From the NCBI RefSeq assembly GCF_042646385.1, contig NZ_JBHRTO010000001.1, forward strand, positions 124,001 through 188,000: a DNA stretch of 64,000 bases. Reading direction: 5' to 3'. Below the pieces are notes generated by a model that was not told the origin of the DNA, did not search any database, and worked only from the letters and a program-made list of their open reading frames with translations. A program made the position numbers and the translations under genes. This document shows, piece by piece, positions 16,603-25,537 of this stretch. Each line of letters begins with the position of its first letter. Position 1 is the first letter of the stretch. This stretch comes from Cypionkella sinensis (GTDB taxonomy: Bacteria > Pseudomonadota > Alphaproteobacteria > Rhodobacterales > Rhodobacteraceae).

Positions 16603-18408
16603 ATGACAACCGAAGACACTGCTGCCGGTGCAAAATTAGAGAAGATGACCGCTAATCTTGCCAAGATAGAAGCATTGTCAGCGCGTCTCATGGCCGCTTT
16701 GGCGAACAAAAAACCCTCGGACCCCGGCGTGCAGGGGCCGGGGCAAGAGATGTATATGAAGGCCGCCGCCGCCTATCTGGCCGGAATGATGCAGAATCCG
16801 GCCAAGGTGCTGGAGCATCAGATCGCCTATTGGGGCAAGACGATGAAGCATTACGTCGAGGCGCAGCAGGCCTTGGCGAGCGGTGAGTTGAAGGCCCCGG
16901 CCGACCCCGGCCCCAAGGATCGGCGCTTTGCCAATCCGCTGTGGGATACGCATCCGGCCTTCAACTATCTCAAGCAGCAGTATCTCTTCAACGCCGAGGC
17001 CGTGCAGAATGCGGTCAGCGACATGGAAGCCATCGATGCAGGCGACAAGAAGCGCATCGAGTATTTCACCAAACAGATCACCGACATGCTGTCGCCCACC
17101 AACTTTCTGGGCACCAACCCGGATGCCTTGGAAAAGGCGGTGGCGACCGATGGCGAAAGCCTTGTGCGTGGCCTTGAAAATCTGGTGGCCGATATCGAGG
17201 CCAACAACGGCGAGTTGGCGGTCACGCTGGCCGACCGCGAGGCGTTTCGCTTGGGCGAAAACATCGCCACCACCCCCGGATCGGTGGTGTTCCGCAACCG
17301 GATGCTGGAACTGATCCAGTATACCCCCACCACGGAAACCGTTTTTCAGACGCCTCTGCTGATCTTCCCGCCGTGGATCAACAAATTCTACGTGATGGAC
17401 CTTAAACCGCAGAACAGCCTGATCAAATGGATCGTCGATCAGGGCTTCACGCTGTTTGTGGTGTCTTGGGTCAACCCGGATGGGGCTTTTGCCGATGTCG
17501 GCATGGATGATTACATCCGCGAGGGCTACCTCACCGCGATGGCCGAAGTGCGCCGGATCACCGACGAAAAACAGATCAACGCGGTCGGCTACTGCATCGC
17601 GGGCACCACCCTGTCGCTGACCCTGTCGCATTTGCACCGGGCCGGGGACAGTTCGGTGAAATCGGCGACCTTTTTCACCACGCTCACCGATTTTTCCGAT
17701 CCCGGCGAGGTGGGGGTATTCCTCGACAATGATTTCGTCGATGGCATCGAGCGGCAAAGCAATGCCGATGGTATGTTGTCGAAAACCTTCATGAGCCGGA
17801 CGTTCAGCTATCTGCGCTCCAACGATCTGATCTATGGCCCAGCGATCAAAAGCTATATGATGGGCGAGGCACCACCAGCATTTGATCTTTTGTATTGGAA
17901 CGGTGACGGCACCAATCTGCCCTGCAAGATGGCCATCGAATATCTGCGCGGCCTTTGTCAGGATGATGGGCTGGCGCAGGGCACGTTCAAAGTGTTCGGC
18001 CACAACGTCAGCCTGAAGGACATCCAGATCCCAGTCTGCGCCATCGCCTGCGAGACCGACCACATCGCACATTGGCGCGGCAGCTTTAACGGCTTCAAGC
18101 AGATGGGTTCGGCGGACAAGACCTTCATCGTCTCGCAATCCGGCCATATCGCCGGCATCATCAATCCACCCTCAAAGGGCAAGTACGGCCATTACACCAA
18201 CGCAGCCCCAGTCAGCGGTGCGCCCGATGACTGGATGGCCAGTGCCACCTTCAATCAGGGCAGCTGGTGGCCACGCTGGGGCGCATGGCTGGCGGCGCAA
18301 TCGGGGGGGCAAATTCCGCCGCGGATGCCGGGTGATTCGGTGCGTCCGGTGCTCTGCGCCGCGCCGGGCACTTACGTGTCGCAGGTGCCCGGCTCGCCAA
18401 TGGGTTGA
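16603..18408 (+). CDS. phaC: Class I polyhydroxyalkanoate synthase
   Basis: 601 residues. Polymerises (R)-3-hydroxyacyl-CoA into storage polyester at the granule surface. Lipase-box-like GYCIAGTT carries the catalytic Cys, preceded by the class-typical PPWINKFYVMDLKPQNS and followed by the acid in CETDHIAHWRGS and His in SQSGHIAGIINPP. Length is normal for class I. Transcribed away from phaZ, followed by phaP and phaR. Confidence 0.97.
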   Translation: MTTEDTAAGAKLEKMTANLAKIEALSARLMAALANKKPSDPGVQGPGQEMYMKAAAAYLAGMMQNPAKVLEHQIAYWGKTMKHYVEAQQALASGELKAPADPGPKDRRFANPLWDTHPAFNYLKQQYLFNAEAVQNAVSDMEAIDAGDKKRIEYFTKQITDMLSPTNFLGTNPDALEKAVATDGESLVRGLENLVADIEANNGELAVTLADREAFRLGENIATTPGSVVFRNRMLELIQYTPTTETVFQTPLLIFPPWINKFYVMDLKPQNSLIKWIVDQGFTLFVVSWVNPDGAFADVGMDDYIREGYLTAMAEVRRITDEKQINAVGYCIAGTTLSLTLSHLHRAGDSSVKSATFFTTLTDFSDPGEVGVFLDNDFVDGIERQSNADGMLSKTFMSRTFSYLRSNDLIYGPAIKSYMMGEAPPAFDLLYWNGDGTNLPCKMAIEYLRGLCQDDGLAQGTFKVFGHNVSLKDIQIPVCAIACETDHIAHWRGSFNGFKQMGSADKTFIVSQSGHIAGIINPPSKGKYGHYTNAAPVSGAPDDWMASATFNQGSWWPRWGAWLAAQSGGQIPPRMPGDSVRPVLCAAPGTYVSQVPGSPMG

Positions 18409-18463
18409 GTTTGCACGGCTTTCCGCAAGGGAACCCTGCGCGTGCCCTGCGACGCTGTCATTG

Positions 18464-18474
18464 CTGCGTTGCAG
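18464..18474. promoter_or_regulatory. Putative PhaR operator, phaP site 1
   Basis: CTGC-GTT-GCAG, 89 bp upstream of phaP. A second copy starts 28 bp further on, consistent with side-by-side binding. Confidence 0.72.
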
Positions 18475-18491
18475 AATATTTACTTGCAATG

Positions 18492-18502
18492 CTGCGGTGC
18501 AG
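18492..18502. promoter_or_regulatory. Putative PhaR operator, phaP site 2
   Basis: CTGC-GGT-GCAG, 61 bp upstream of phaP, within TTGCAATGCTGCGGTGCAGC, close to where the promoter should be. Confidence 0.72.
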
Positions 18503-18562
18503 CAATTATATCTGGCTCATCGAAAAGCGGGTTTGTTTCCCGCAAACCTGTAGGAGCCTCCA

Positions 18563-19018
18563 ATGACCAATGCGAATGATTTCACCAAAGTCATGCAAGA
18601 CATGATGGCCAAGTTCCCGGTTGACGCTTCGGCGTTCCAGAACGCATTCAAGACCCAAGCCGCATTCGGCGAGAAACTGTCGAAAGTGGCTTTGGAAGCT
18701 GCTGAAAAGTCGACCGAAATCTCGTCCAAATGGGCAAAAGAGACCATCGCCAAGCTGTCGGGCGCTGCCAAAGCCAAAGCCGAGCCGGCTGACTACACCA
18801 AAGCCGCGACCGATTTCGCTTCGGCTGCTGCTGAACTGGCTTCGGAAAACCTGGCTGCTTTCGCTGAAGTGGCGAAAAAAGTGCAGATGGAAACCGTTGA
18901 ACTGCTGCTCGCCGCTGGCAAGGACGTTTCGGCTGAAGCTTCGGCTGTCGTGAAAAAAGCCACCGACGAAGTGACCGCTGCGACCAAGAAAGCCACCGCT
19001 GCTGCGGCTGCAAAGTAA
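18563..19018 (+). CDS. phaP: Phasin, PHA granule-associated protein
   Basis: 151 residues, almost entirely amphipathic helix rich in Ala and Lys, with the phasin core FGEKLSKVALEAAEKSTEIS and a long A-K-rich tail. Coats PHB granules and controls their size and number. Strong context: between phaC and phaR with two putative PhaR boxes upstream. The RBS TAGGAGCC precedes the ATG. Codon use is strongly biased, as in highly expressed genes. Confidence 0.95.
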   Translation: MTNANDFTKVMQDMMAKFPVDASAFQNAFKTQAAFGEKLSKVALEAAEKSTEISSKWAKETIAKLSGAAKAKAEPADYTKAATDFASAAAELASENLAAFAEVAKKVQMETVELLLAAGKDVSAEASAVVKKATDEVTAATKKATAAAAAK

Positions 19019-19066
19019 TCCGCAAGGATCACGCATCCTGATTTCCTCCCTGATTTGGGATGCATA

Positions 19067-19096
19067 GGGCGGGCCATTGTGCCTGCCCTTTCTTTT
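19067..19096 (+). terminator. Rho-independent terminator of phaP
   Basis: GGGCGGGC-CATTGT-GCCTGCCC (one G-U pair) directly followed by TTTCTTTTT. It isolates the abundant phaP message from phaR. Confidence 0.8.
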
Positions 19097-19121
19097 TATT
19101 CTGCGCTGTCCTAGACTTTCT

Positions 19122-19132
19122 CTGCACTGCAA
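19122..19132. promoter_or_regulatory. Imperfect PhaR-like site before phaR
   Basis: CTGC-ACT-GCAA, one mismatch from the palindrome, 19 bp upstream of the phaR start. Suggests autoregulation. Confidence 0.5.
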
Positions 19133-19150
19133 TATTTCGGGGAGAGAACT

Positions 19151-19705
19151 ATGGCCGAACCAGCAAAGCCGCTGTTGATCAAGCGCTACGCCAGCCGTCG
19201 TCTCTATAACACCGAGACCTCTGATTACGTCACGCTGGAGGACATTGCAGGGTTTATTCGCGCGGGGCGTGAGGTTCAGATCGTTGATCTGAAATCTGGC
19301 GATGATCTGACCCGGCAGTATCTGTTGCAGATCGTGGCCGAGCATGAATCCAAGGGCGATACCGTGCTGCCCACCAATGTGCTGACCGATCTCGTGCGCA
19401 GCTATACCTCGAACATTCAATCCGTGGTGCCGCAGTTTCTGGCGGCCAGCTTTGAGATGCTGCGCGATGGCCCCACCAAAGTTATCGAGAACATGAACGC
19501 TATCCCGAACCCGCTGACGGCGATGCCGGGGTTTGATCTGATGCGCAAGCAGCAGGAAGCCTTCATGAAAACCATGATGGGCGGCGTGCCGGGTTGGGGT
19601 GGCTCTGGCCCTGCCAAGGAAGACTCGGCACAAGATCCGGCTGAGGAGTTGGCCGAGATCAAAAAGCAATTCGCCGAGCTTCAGAAGAAGCTGTCGAAGC
19701 TGTAA
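19151..19705 (+). CDS. phaR: Polyhydroxyalkanoate synthesis repressor
   Basis: 184 residues with the N-terminal DNA-binding PHB/PHA accumulation regulator domain (IKRYASRRLYNTETSDYVTL, then GREVQIVDLKSGDDLTRQYL), followed by a region binding PHB granules and a C-terminal coiled coil (EELAEIKKQFAELQKKLSKL). In related bacteria it represses phaP and itself until nascent PHB titrates it away. The putative boxes at 16568, 18464, 18492 and 19122 fit this. Confidence 0.95.
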   Translation: MAEPAKPLLIKRYASRRLYNTETSDYVTLEDIAGFIRAGREVQIVDLKSGDDLTRQYLLQIVAEHESKGDTVLPTNVLTDLVRSYTSNIQSVVPQFLAASFEMLRDGPTKVIENMNAIPNPLTAMPGFDLMRKQQEAFMKTMMGGVPGWGGSGPAKEDSAQDPAEELAEIKKQFAELQKKLSKL

Positions 19706-20653
19706 ATGCCCGAAGCGCAGGGCCGCGTCACGCTGTGGGGGATCGAGGTTTTCCTTGCCGTGGCCGAAGAGGGCGCGATTTCTGCGGCTGCGAAGCGGCT
19801 GGGGGTCAGCCCTTCGGCGATCAGCCAGCAGTTGACCGGGCTTGAGGCTGCACTGGCGGCGGTGCTGCTGGACCGCTCGGCCCGCCCGATGCGGCTGACG
19901 CCTGCGGGGGCGATGTTTCGCCGCCATGCCCAGACGATTTTGAACGCTGAAGCCGAGGCGCGGGCTGATCTGGCGCTGGCGGATCTGTCGGGTCTGACCA
20001 CGCTGCGGCTGGGGATGATCGAGGATTTTGACGCCGAGGTGACGCCCAGCCTGCTGTCGGCCTTGGCTGCCGAGTTGAAGGGCTGCCGGTTTCTGCTCGA
20101 AACCGGGGCCAGTCATCGCTTGCTTGATCAGTTGGAAGCGCGGTCGTTGGATATTGTCGTGGCGGCCGATCTGGATTCTGACACCGCTGATCAGGGCTGG
20201 CGCGAGGTGCATCCTGTGCTGGCTGAGCCGTTTCTGGCGATCACGCCACGCGGCCAGGCGGCGGCTGATCTGCCGCTGATCCAGTATACCGCGCGGCACG
20301 TGATGGGGCGGCAGATTGCGGGGCATCTGGCGCGGCAGAATTTGCGGTTGGCGCATCGGTTCGAGTTGGACAGCTATCACGCGATCTTGGCGATGGTGGC
20401 GGGCGGGCAGGGCTGGACGATTTTGACGCCACTGGCGCTGCACCATGCCGCGCGGTTTCACGCGGCGATTGATGTGGCGCCGCTGCCGTTTGAACCGCTG
20501 CAACGCACGCTTTCGCTTTCTGCGCGCGAGGGGGTTTTGCGCGACATGCCGCGCCAGATTGCCGGGCAGTTGCGTGGGCTGATCGGGGCGCAGATCGTGG
20601 CCCCGGCGCAGGCGGAATGGCCTTGGCTGGGTGAGACCTTGCGGGTGCTTTAG
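19706..20653 (+). CDS. LysR-family transcriptional regulator
   Basis: 315 residues with an N-terminal winged helix-turn-helix (FLAVAEEGAISAAAKRLGVSPSAISQQL) and an effector-binding domain. Starts immediately at the base after the phaR stop (TAAATG), so it is probably translationally coupled to phaR. No own obvious RBS. The target genes are unknown; the neighbourhood suggests a link with PHA or central carbon metabolism. Confidence 0.88.
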   Translation: MPEAQGRVTLWGIEVFLAVAEEGAISAAAKRLGVSPSAISQQLTGLEAALAAVLLDRSARPMRLTPAGAMFRRHAQTILNAEAEARADLALADLSGLTTLRLGMIEDFDAEVTPSLLSALAAELKGCRFLLETGASHRLLDQLEARSLDIVVAADLDSDTADQGWREVHPVLAEPFLAITPRGQAAADLPLIQYTARHVMGRQIAGHLARQNLRLAHRFELDSYHAILAMVAGGQGWTILTPLALHHAARFHAAIDVAPLPFEPLQRTLSLSAREGVLRDMPRQIAGQLRGLIGAQIVAPAQAEWPWLGETLRVL

Positions 20654-20707
20654 GCTGGCCTTTGCCGCCGTGGCGGCATAGGGGAGGGGGACATCAAAGG
20701 ATATCCC

Positions 20708-21229
20708 ATGGCACTTTCCGATCTTCTGGCCCGCGCGGGCAATGCTTGCGAATTCTGTGGCGCAACCGCTGATCTGGCGGCGGTGGATGTGCCGCCTGCG
20801 GGCGAGATCGCGCTTTGTCCGGTGTGCCGCGAGGATGTGCCCGCCGATGCGTCGCACTGGCGCTGCCTTGAAGGCGCGGCTTGGTCGGCCGAGCCGGTGG
20901 TGCAACTGGCGGTGTGGCGGAAACTTGGCCAGCTTGCCGAGCCTTGGGCGGTTGAGGCGCGCGAGGGTATGGTGCTGTCGGATGAGGTGCAGGGCTGGAC
21001 AGAGGTTGCGGGCGCGGTTGAGCATCGCGACAGCAACGGCGTGCTGCTGGTGCAGGGCGATACCGTGGTGTTGATCAAGGATCTGGTGGTGAAGGGCGCG
21101 AATTTCACCGCCAAGCGCGGCACCGCGGTGCGGCGGATTTCGTTGGTGGCGGACAATGCGGGCCAGATCGAAGGCCGGGTTGAGGACCAGCGCATCGTGA
21201 TCCTGACCGAGTTTGTGAAGAAGGCTTAG
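20708..21229 (+). CDS. PhnA/YjdM-type zinc-ribbon protein
   Basis: 173 residues. N-terminal zinc ribbon CEFCG...CPVCRED, then the PhnA C-terminal SH3-like domain with DSNGVLLVQGDTVVLIKDLVVKG. Called phnA from an early link to phosphonate use, but that role is not supported and no phn genes are nearby. Own gene with RBS-like AAGGATATCCC. Confidence 0.9.
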   Translation: MALSDLLARAGNACEFCGATADLAAVDVPPAGEIALCPVCREDVPADASHWRCLEGAAWSAEPVVQLAVWRKLGQLAEPWAVEAREGMVLSDEVQGWTEVAGAVEHRDSNGVLLVQGDTVVLIKDLVVKGANFTAKRGTAVRRISLVADNAGQIEGRVEDQRIVILTEFVKKA

Positions 21230-21244
21230 CGGTGCTGTGTTGTC

Positions 21245-21318
21245 TTCCCATCTGGGAATGACTTGTGTTTTTCAACATTTTTTGGGCGATTATCCACAAT
21301 ATGTTGTGTTTTGGCGCC
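21245..21318 (+). repeat. Intergenic repeat with TTCCCA-NN-TGGGAA palindrome, copy 2
   Basis: Shares with 15082-15154 the leading TTCCCA-NN-TGGGAATGACTTGTG, a T-run, and the trailing GTG-N-TT-N-GCGCC. The interior differs and here contains TTATCCACA (21290-21298), a perfect single DnaA-box match. Lies between the PhnA gene and the convergent RDD-like gene. Confidence 0.6.
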
Positions 21319-21340
21319 CAATCTGCCGTTTGATCAAGCC

Positions 21341-21589
21341 TTAGCGGCGGCGCACGGCGCCCAAGATACGCTTCCAGATCGTGCCGCCAAGGTAGCGGTT
21401 AAACACCACGAAATAGCCGATCAACAGCGCGAAAAACAGCAGGGCAGGCCCGCCGTTCAGGCTGAAGCCGCCTTCCGTCAGGCTACCCGTGGCCCAAGCG
21501 ATCAGCCAGCCGATCACCACGAAACCGGTGATAAAATCCAGCAGGAACGCCAGAATGATCCGCCAGCTTGCGACATAGGTTTCCGACAT
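21341..21589 (-). CDS. Small RDD-like membrane protein
   Basis: 82 residues with two hydrophobic segments, RIILAFLLDFITGFVVIGWLI and ALLFFALLIGYFVVFNRYLGGTIWKRILG. The D in FLLDF and the final GTIWKRILG match the RDD family, which has a role in ion or compatible-solute exchange, but this is a shortened form. ATG at 21587-21589 with GGGG upstream. Confidence 0.7.
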   Translation of the reverse strand: MSETYVASWRIILAFLLDFITGFVVIGWLIAWATGSLTEGGFSLNGGPALLFFALLIGYFVVFNRYLGGTIWKRILGAVRRR

Positions 21590-21705
21590 GATCAACCCCG
21601 ATCTGATGATCTGCGCAGGCTAGGAGATCGCGCAAGCATCTGTAAAGCCGAAATCTTTGCCGCACACGGCGCGGTGGTTGTTTTGTATGGCGGGATGAAT
21701 TGCGA

Positions 21706-21741
21706 AAAAGCCCCCGCACCGCTTGTCGGTGGGGGGCTTTT
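21706..21741. terminator. Strong hairpin downstream of pyc
   Basis: AAAAGCCCCC...GGGGGGCTTTT with a loop of about 15 bases containing CACCG/CGGTG. A- and T-runs on both sides make it bidirectional; the pyc stop is 27 bp away. Confidence 0.75.
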
Positions 21742-21767
21742 GCCGTGAGAAGGGTGATGGGATTGGA

Positions 21768-24700
21768 TTATTCCAATTCGACCAGCAAATCCTTGGCGTC
21801 GATTTGGGCACCGGCATGCACATGCAGCGCCTTGACCGTCGCGGCGCGGTCGGCGTGGATGCCGGTTTCCATCTTCATCGCCTCGATGGTCAGCAGCAGA
21901 TCGCCTGCGTTGACCTTTTGCCCCGGCGTGACCGCGACAGAGGCAATCGAGCCGGGCATCGGCGCGCCGATATGGCTGGGATTGCCCTCGATGGCCTTTG
22001 GTTTGGCGGCGGTTTTGGCTTTGACGGCACGGTTGGGCACGCGGATGACGCGGGGTTGACCGTTCAGCTCGAAAAACACCTTCACATCGCCGTCGTCGGT
22101 GGTGTCGGCCACCGCTTGCAGGCGGATTTCAAGGGTTTTGCCGGCGTCGATTTCGGCGGTGATTTCCTCACCCGGCACCATGCCGTAGAAGAACGTCCGC
22201 GTCGGCAGGGTGCGCACCGGGCCGTAAGCCTTGTGGCGGCCCATGTAATCCAGGAACACCTTGGGATACATCAGGTAGCCGTTCAGATCCTCGTCATCAA
22301 TCTTGAAGCCGCCGAGTTCTTCGGACAGTTTCGCGCGGGTGGCTTCCAGATCAACCGGGGGCAGGCTTTCGCCAGGGCGGGCGGTGGAGGGGGTTTCGCC
22401 CTTCAGCACCTTTTTGCTGATCGCTTCGGGCCAGCCGCCATGCGGTTGGCCGAGGTTGCCTTTCAGCATATCGACCACCGATTCCGGGAAGGCCACGTCG
22501 ACCTTGGGGTCTTCGACTTGCGCGCGGGTCAGGCCTTGGGCGACCATCATCAGCGCCATGTCGCCCACGACTTTCGACGATGGGGTGACTTTGACGATAT
22601 CGCCGAACATCTGGTTCACATCGGCATAGGTCTGCGCGACCTCGTGCCAGCGTTCTTCAAGGCCTAGGCTGCGGGCTTGGGCCTTGAGGTTGGTGAACTG
22701 GCCGCCGGGCATTTCGTGCAGATAGACTTCCGAGGCCGGGGCGGGGATGCCGGATTCGAAGGCAGCGTATTGGCCGCGCACGGCCTCCCAATAGTTCGAG
22801 ATTTCGCGGATCGCGGCCATATCAAGGCCGGTGTCGCGGTCGGTGTGGCGCAGGGCCTCGACGATGGAACCAAGGCAGGGCTGCGAGGTGCCGCCCGAAA
22901 ACGCATCCATCGCCGCATCCACGGCATCAACGCCCGCGTCCGATGCGGCCAGAATGGTGGCGGCGGCGGCCCCCGAGGTGTCATGGGTGTGGAAGTGGAT
23001 CGGCAGGCCGACCTCTTGCTTCAGCGTTTTGATCAACTGCTTGGCGGCGGCGGGTTTCAAGAGGCCCGCCATATCCTTCAGCCCCAGCACATGCGCGCCT
23101 GCGGCTTTCAACTGTTTGGCGGTATCGACGTAGTATTTCAGGTTGTATTTGGCGCGGTCGGGGTCGAGCATGTCGCCGGTGTAGCAAACGGTGCCTTCGC
23201 AGACCTTGTTCGCCTCGATCACCGCATCCATCGCGACGCGCATGTTTTCCACCCAGTTGAGGGAGTCGAACACGCGGAACACATCGACGCCTGTGGCGGC
23301 GGCTTGTTTGACAAAGGCCTGCACCACATTGTCAGGGTAGTTGGTATAGCCGACGCCGTTGGAGGCGCGCAGCAGCATTTGCGTCATCACATTGGGCATC
23401 AGCGCGCGCAGATCGCGCAGGCGCTGCCACGGACATTCCTGCAAGAAGCGGTAGGCCACGTCGAATGTGGCGCCGCCCCAGCATTCGACGCTGAACAGTT
23501 GCGGCAGGTTGGCGGCATAGGCGGGGGCGACCTTGATCATGTCAATGGAACGCATCCGGGTGGCGAGCAGCGATTGGTGGCCGTCGCGCATGGTGGTGTC
23601 GGTCAGCAGCAGTTTCTTCTGCTTGCCCATCCAATCGGCCACGGCTTGCGGGCCTTTTTGTTCCAGCAGGTTGCGGGTGCCCATCGCAGGTTCGCCGTGG
23701 GTTTTCGGCGCGCGGGGCGTGCGCGCCTCGGCATGCGGTTTCGGGCGGCCTGCGGTTTCGGGATGCCCGTTGACGGTGATGTCGGCGATGTAGGTCAGGA
23801 TCTTGGTGGCACGGTCGCGGCGTTTCTTGAACTGGAACAGCTCTGGCGTCGTGTCGATGAATTTGGTGGTGTAGGTGTCATCCAGGAAGGTCGGGTGCTT
23901 CAGCAGGTTGATGACGAATTCGATGTTGGTGGACACACCGCGAATACGGAACTCGCGTAGGGCGCGGTCCATCCGGGCGATGGCGGCTTTCGGGGTTTGC
24001 GCGGTAGCGGTGACTTTCACCAGCAGACTGTCATAATACCGCGTGATCACGCCGCCCGCGTAAGCCGTGCCGCCATCGAGACGGATGCCGTTGCCGGTGG
24101 CGCTGCGATAGGCGGTCAGACGGCCATAGTCGGGGATGAAGTTGTTCTGCGGGTCTTCCGTCGTCACCCGGCATTGCAGGGCGTGGCCGGTCAGGTGGAT
24201 GTCTTCCTGTGCGGGCTTGCCGGTGGCTTCGGCCAGGGTCTTGCCCTCGGCAATCAGGATTTGGGCTTGGACGATGTCGATGCCGGTGACTTGCTCGGTC
24301 ACGGTGTGTTCGACTTGGACGCGGGGATTGACCTCGATGAAGTAGAATTTCTGGCTGTCCATATCCATCAGGAATTCGACGGTGCCGGCACATTCATAGC
24401 CAACATGGGCGCAGATCTTGCGGCCCAATTCGCAGACCTCGGCGCGCTGGGCGTCGGTCAGGTAGGGGGCCGGGGCGCGCTCGACAACCTTCTGGTTGCG
24501 GCGCTGCACGGTGCAGTCACGCTCATACAGGTGATAGATCGCGCCGTGCTTGTCGCCCAGGATCTGCACCTCGACGTGGCGGGCGCGGATGATCATTTTC
24601 TCAAGGTAGCCTTCGCCGTTGCCAAAAGCGGCCTCGGCCTCACGACGGCCTTCGCGGACCTTGTCGATCAACTCATCCGGGCCGTTGATCGGGCGCATCC

Positions 24701-25208
24701 CACGACCGCCGCCGCCCCAGCTTGCTTTCAGCATCAGGGGGTAGCCAACTTCGGCGGCCTCTTTCTTGATGGCGTCGAAATCATCGCCCAAGACTTCGGT
24801 GGCGGGGATCACCGGCACGCCAGCGGCCATCGCCACGCGGCGCGCGCTGGCCTTATCGCCCAAGGCGCGCATCGTGTCGGCTTTCGGGCCGATAAAGGTG
24901 ATGCCCGCCTGATCGCAGGCGTCGACGAAATCGGGGTTTTCTGACAAGAGGCCATAGCCGGGGTGGATCGCATCCGCGCCGCAGGCCCGGGCCACCCGGA
25001 TGATTTCCGGGATCGAGAGATATGCGCCGACGGGCGACAGACCTTCGCCGATCAGATAAGCCTCATCCGCCTTGAAACGGTGCAAGGAGAGCTTATCTTC
25101 CTCGGCATAAACCGCGACGGTTTTCTTGCCCATCTCATTGGCTGCCCGCATCACGCGGATGGCGATTTCACCGCGATTGGCGACAAGGATTTTCTTGAAT
25201 TCGGTCAT
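21768..25208 (-). CDS. pyc: Pyruvate carboxylase
   Basis: 1146 residues, a complete single-chain enzyme that makes oxaloacetate from pyruvate and bicarbonate. Order: biotin carboxylase (ILVANRGEIAIRVMRAA at the N-terminus; GGGGRGMR ATP loop), carboxyltransferase (TMRDGHQSLLATRMR, about residue 540), tetramerisation domain, and biotin carboxyl carrier with IEAMKMETGI (biotin on the Lys, about residue 1112). The ATG at 25206-25208 has a GGAG upstream; the 24 extra upstream codons are not conserved. A perfect PhaR-like palindrome is 57 bp upstream. Confidence 0.97.
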   Translation of the reverse strand: MTEFKKILVANRGEIAIRVMRAANEMGKKTVAVYAEEDKLSLHRFKADEAYLIGEGLSPVGAYLSIPEIIRVARACGADAIHPGYGLLSENPDFVDACDQAGITFIGPKADTMRALGDKASARRVAMAAGVPVIPATEVLGDDFDAIKKEAAEVGYPLMLKASWGGGGRGMRPINGPDELIDKVREGRREAEAAFGNGEGYLEKMIIRARHVEVQILGDKHGAIYHLYERDCTVQRRNQKVVERAPAPYLTDAQRAEVCELGRKICAHVGYECAGTVEFLMDMDSQKFYFIEVNPRVQVEHTVTEQVTGIDIVQAQILIAEGKTLAEATGKPAQEDIHLTGHALQCRVTTEDPQNNFIPDYGRLTAYRSATGNGIRLDGGTAYAGGVITRYYDSLLVKVTATAQTPKAAIARMDRALREFRIRGVSTNIEFVINLLKHPTFLDDTYTTKFIDTTPELFQFKKRRDRATKILTYIADITVNGHPETAGRPKPHAEARTPRAPKTHGEPAMGTRNLLEQKGPQAVADWMGKQKKLLLTDTTMRDGHQSLLATRMRSIDMIKVAPAYAANLPQLFSVECWGGATFDVAYRFLQECPWQRLRDLRALMPNVMTQMLLRASNGVGYTNYPDNVVQAFVKQAAATGVDVFRVFDSLNWVENMRVAMDAVIEANKVCEGTVCYTGDMLDPDRAKYNLKYYVDTAKQLKAAGAHVLGLKDMAGLLKPAAAKQLIKTLKQEVGLPIHFHTHDTSGAAAATILAASDAGVDAVDAAMDAFSGGTSQPCLGSIVEALRHTDRDTGLDMAAIREISNYWEAVRGQYAAFESGIPAPASEVYLHEMPGGQFTNLKAQARSLGLEERWHEVAQTYADVNQMFGDIVKVTPSSKVVGDMALMMVAQGLTRAQVEDPKVDVAFPESVVDMLKGNLGQPHGGWPEAISKKVLKGETPSTARPGESLPPVDLEATRAKLSEELGGFKIDDEDLNGYLMYPKVFLDYMGRHKAYGPVRTLPTRTFFYGMVPGEEITAEIDAGKTLEIRLQAVADTTDDGDVKVFFELNGQPRVIRVPNRAVKAKTAAKPKAIEGNPSHIGAPMPGSIASVAVTPGQKVNAGDLLLTIEAMKMETGIHADRAATVKALHVHAGAQIDAKDLLVELE

Positions 25209-25264
25209 AGGGCGGCTCCGGTCAAACGGGGAGTGGGCGTGATCGAGTCTGCACACTATCCGTG

Positions 25265-25275
25265 CTGCGGTGCAG
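25265..25275. promoter_or_regulatory. PhaR-like palindrome upstream of pyc
   Basis: CTGC-GGT-GCAG, identical to phaP site 2, in the 329-bp gap between divergent pyc and uvrD. Otherwise that gap shows only a G/C-moderate promoter region with two GATTTGCGA words and no gene. Confidence 0.55.
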
Positions 25276-25537
25276 CGCAAGGGCCGGAAGCGCCATGATG
25301 TGACAGATTTGCGATATGTCCGGCGCTAACAACTGGCCGTTGCAGATAGGACGATTCGTTGCCTGAAAAATGGGCGATTTGCGAAGATTTAGGGCGGATG
25401 TGCAAGCATTGGCCGCAGCTTTGGGCAGAATGGTGAAATCGGCAGCGCAATCGCAACGAAATCGCCCGTGAAAGTTTCCTGTGAACAATGCGGGAACACT
25501 GCTTTATCTTGGGCGCGAAGCTGATTAGATTGGGTCT

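Noticed and set aside
18506..21025. 839-residue minus-strand frame opposite phaP, phaR and the LysR gene
   Set aside because: Arg/His/Gln-rich composition of an antisense shadow; the plus-strand genes are all recognised.
21290..21298. Perfect DnaA box as an origin of replication
   Set aside because: Single box with no cluster, no AT-rich unwinding region and no dnaA, hemE or parAB nearby.
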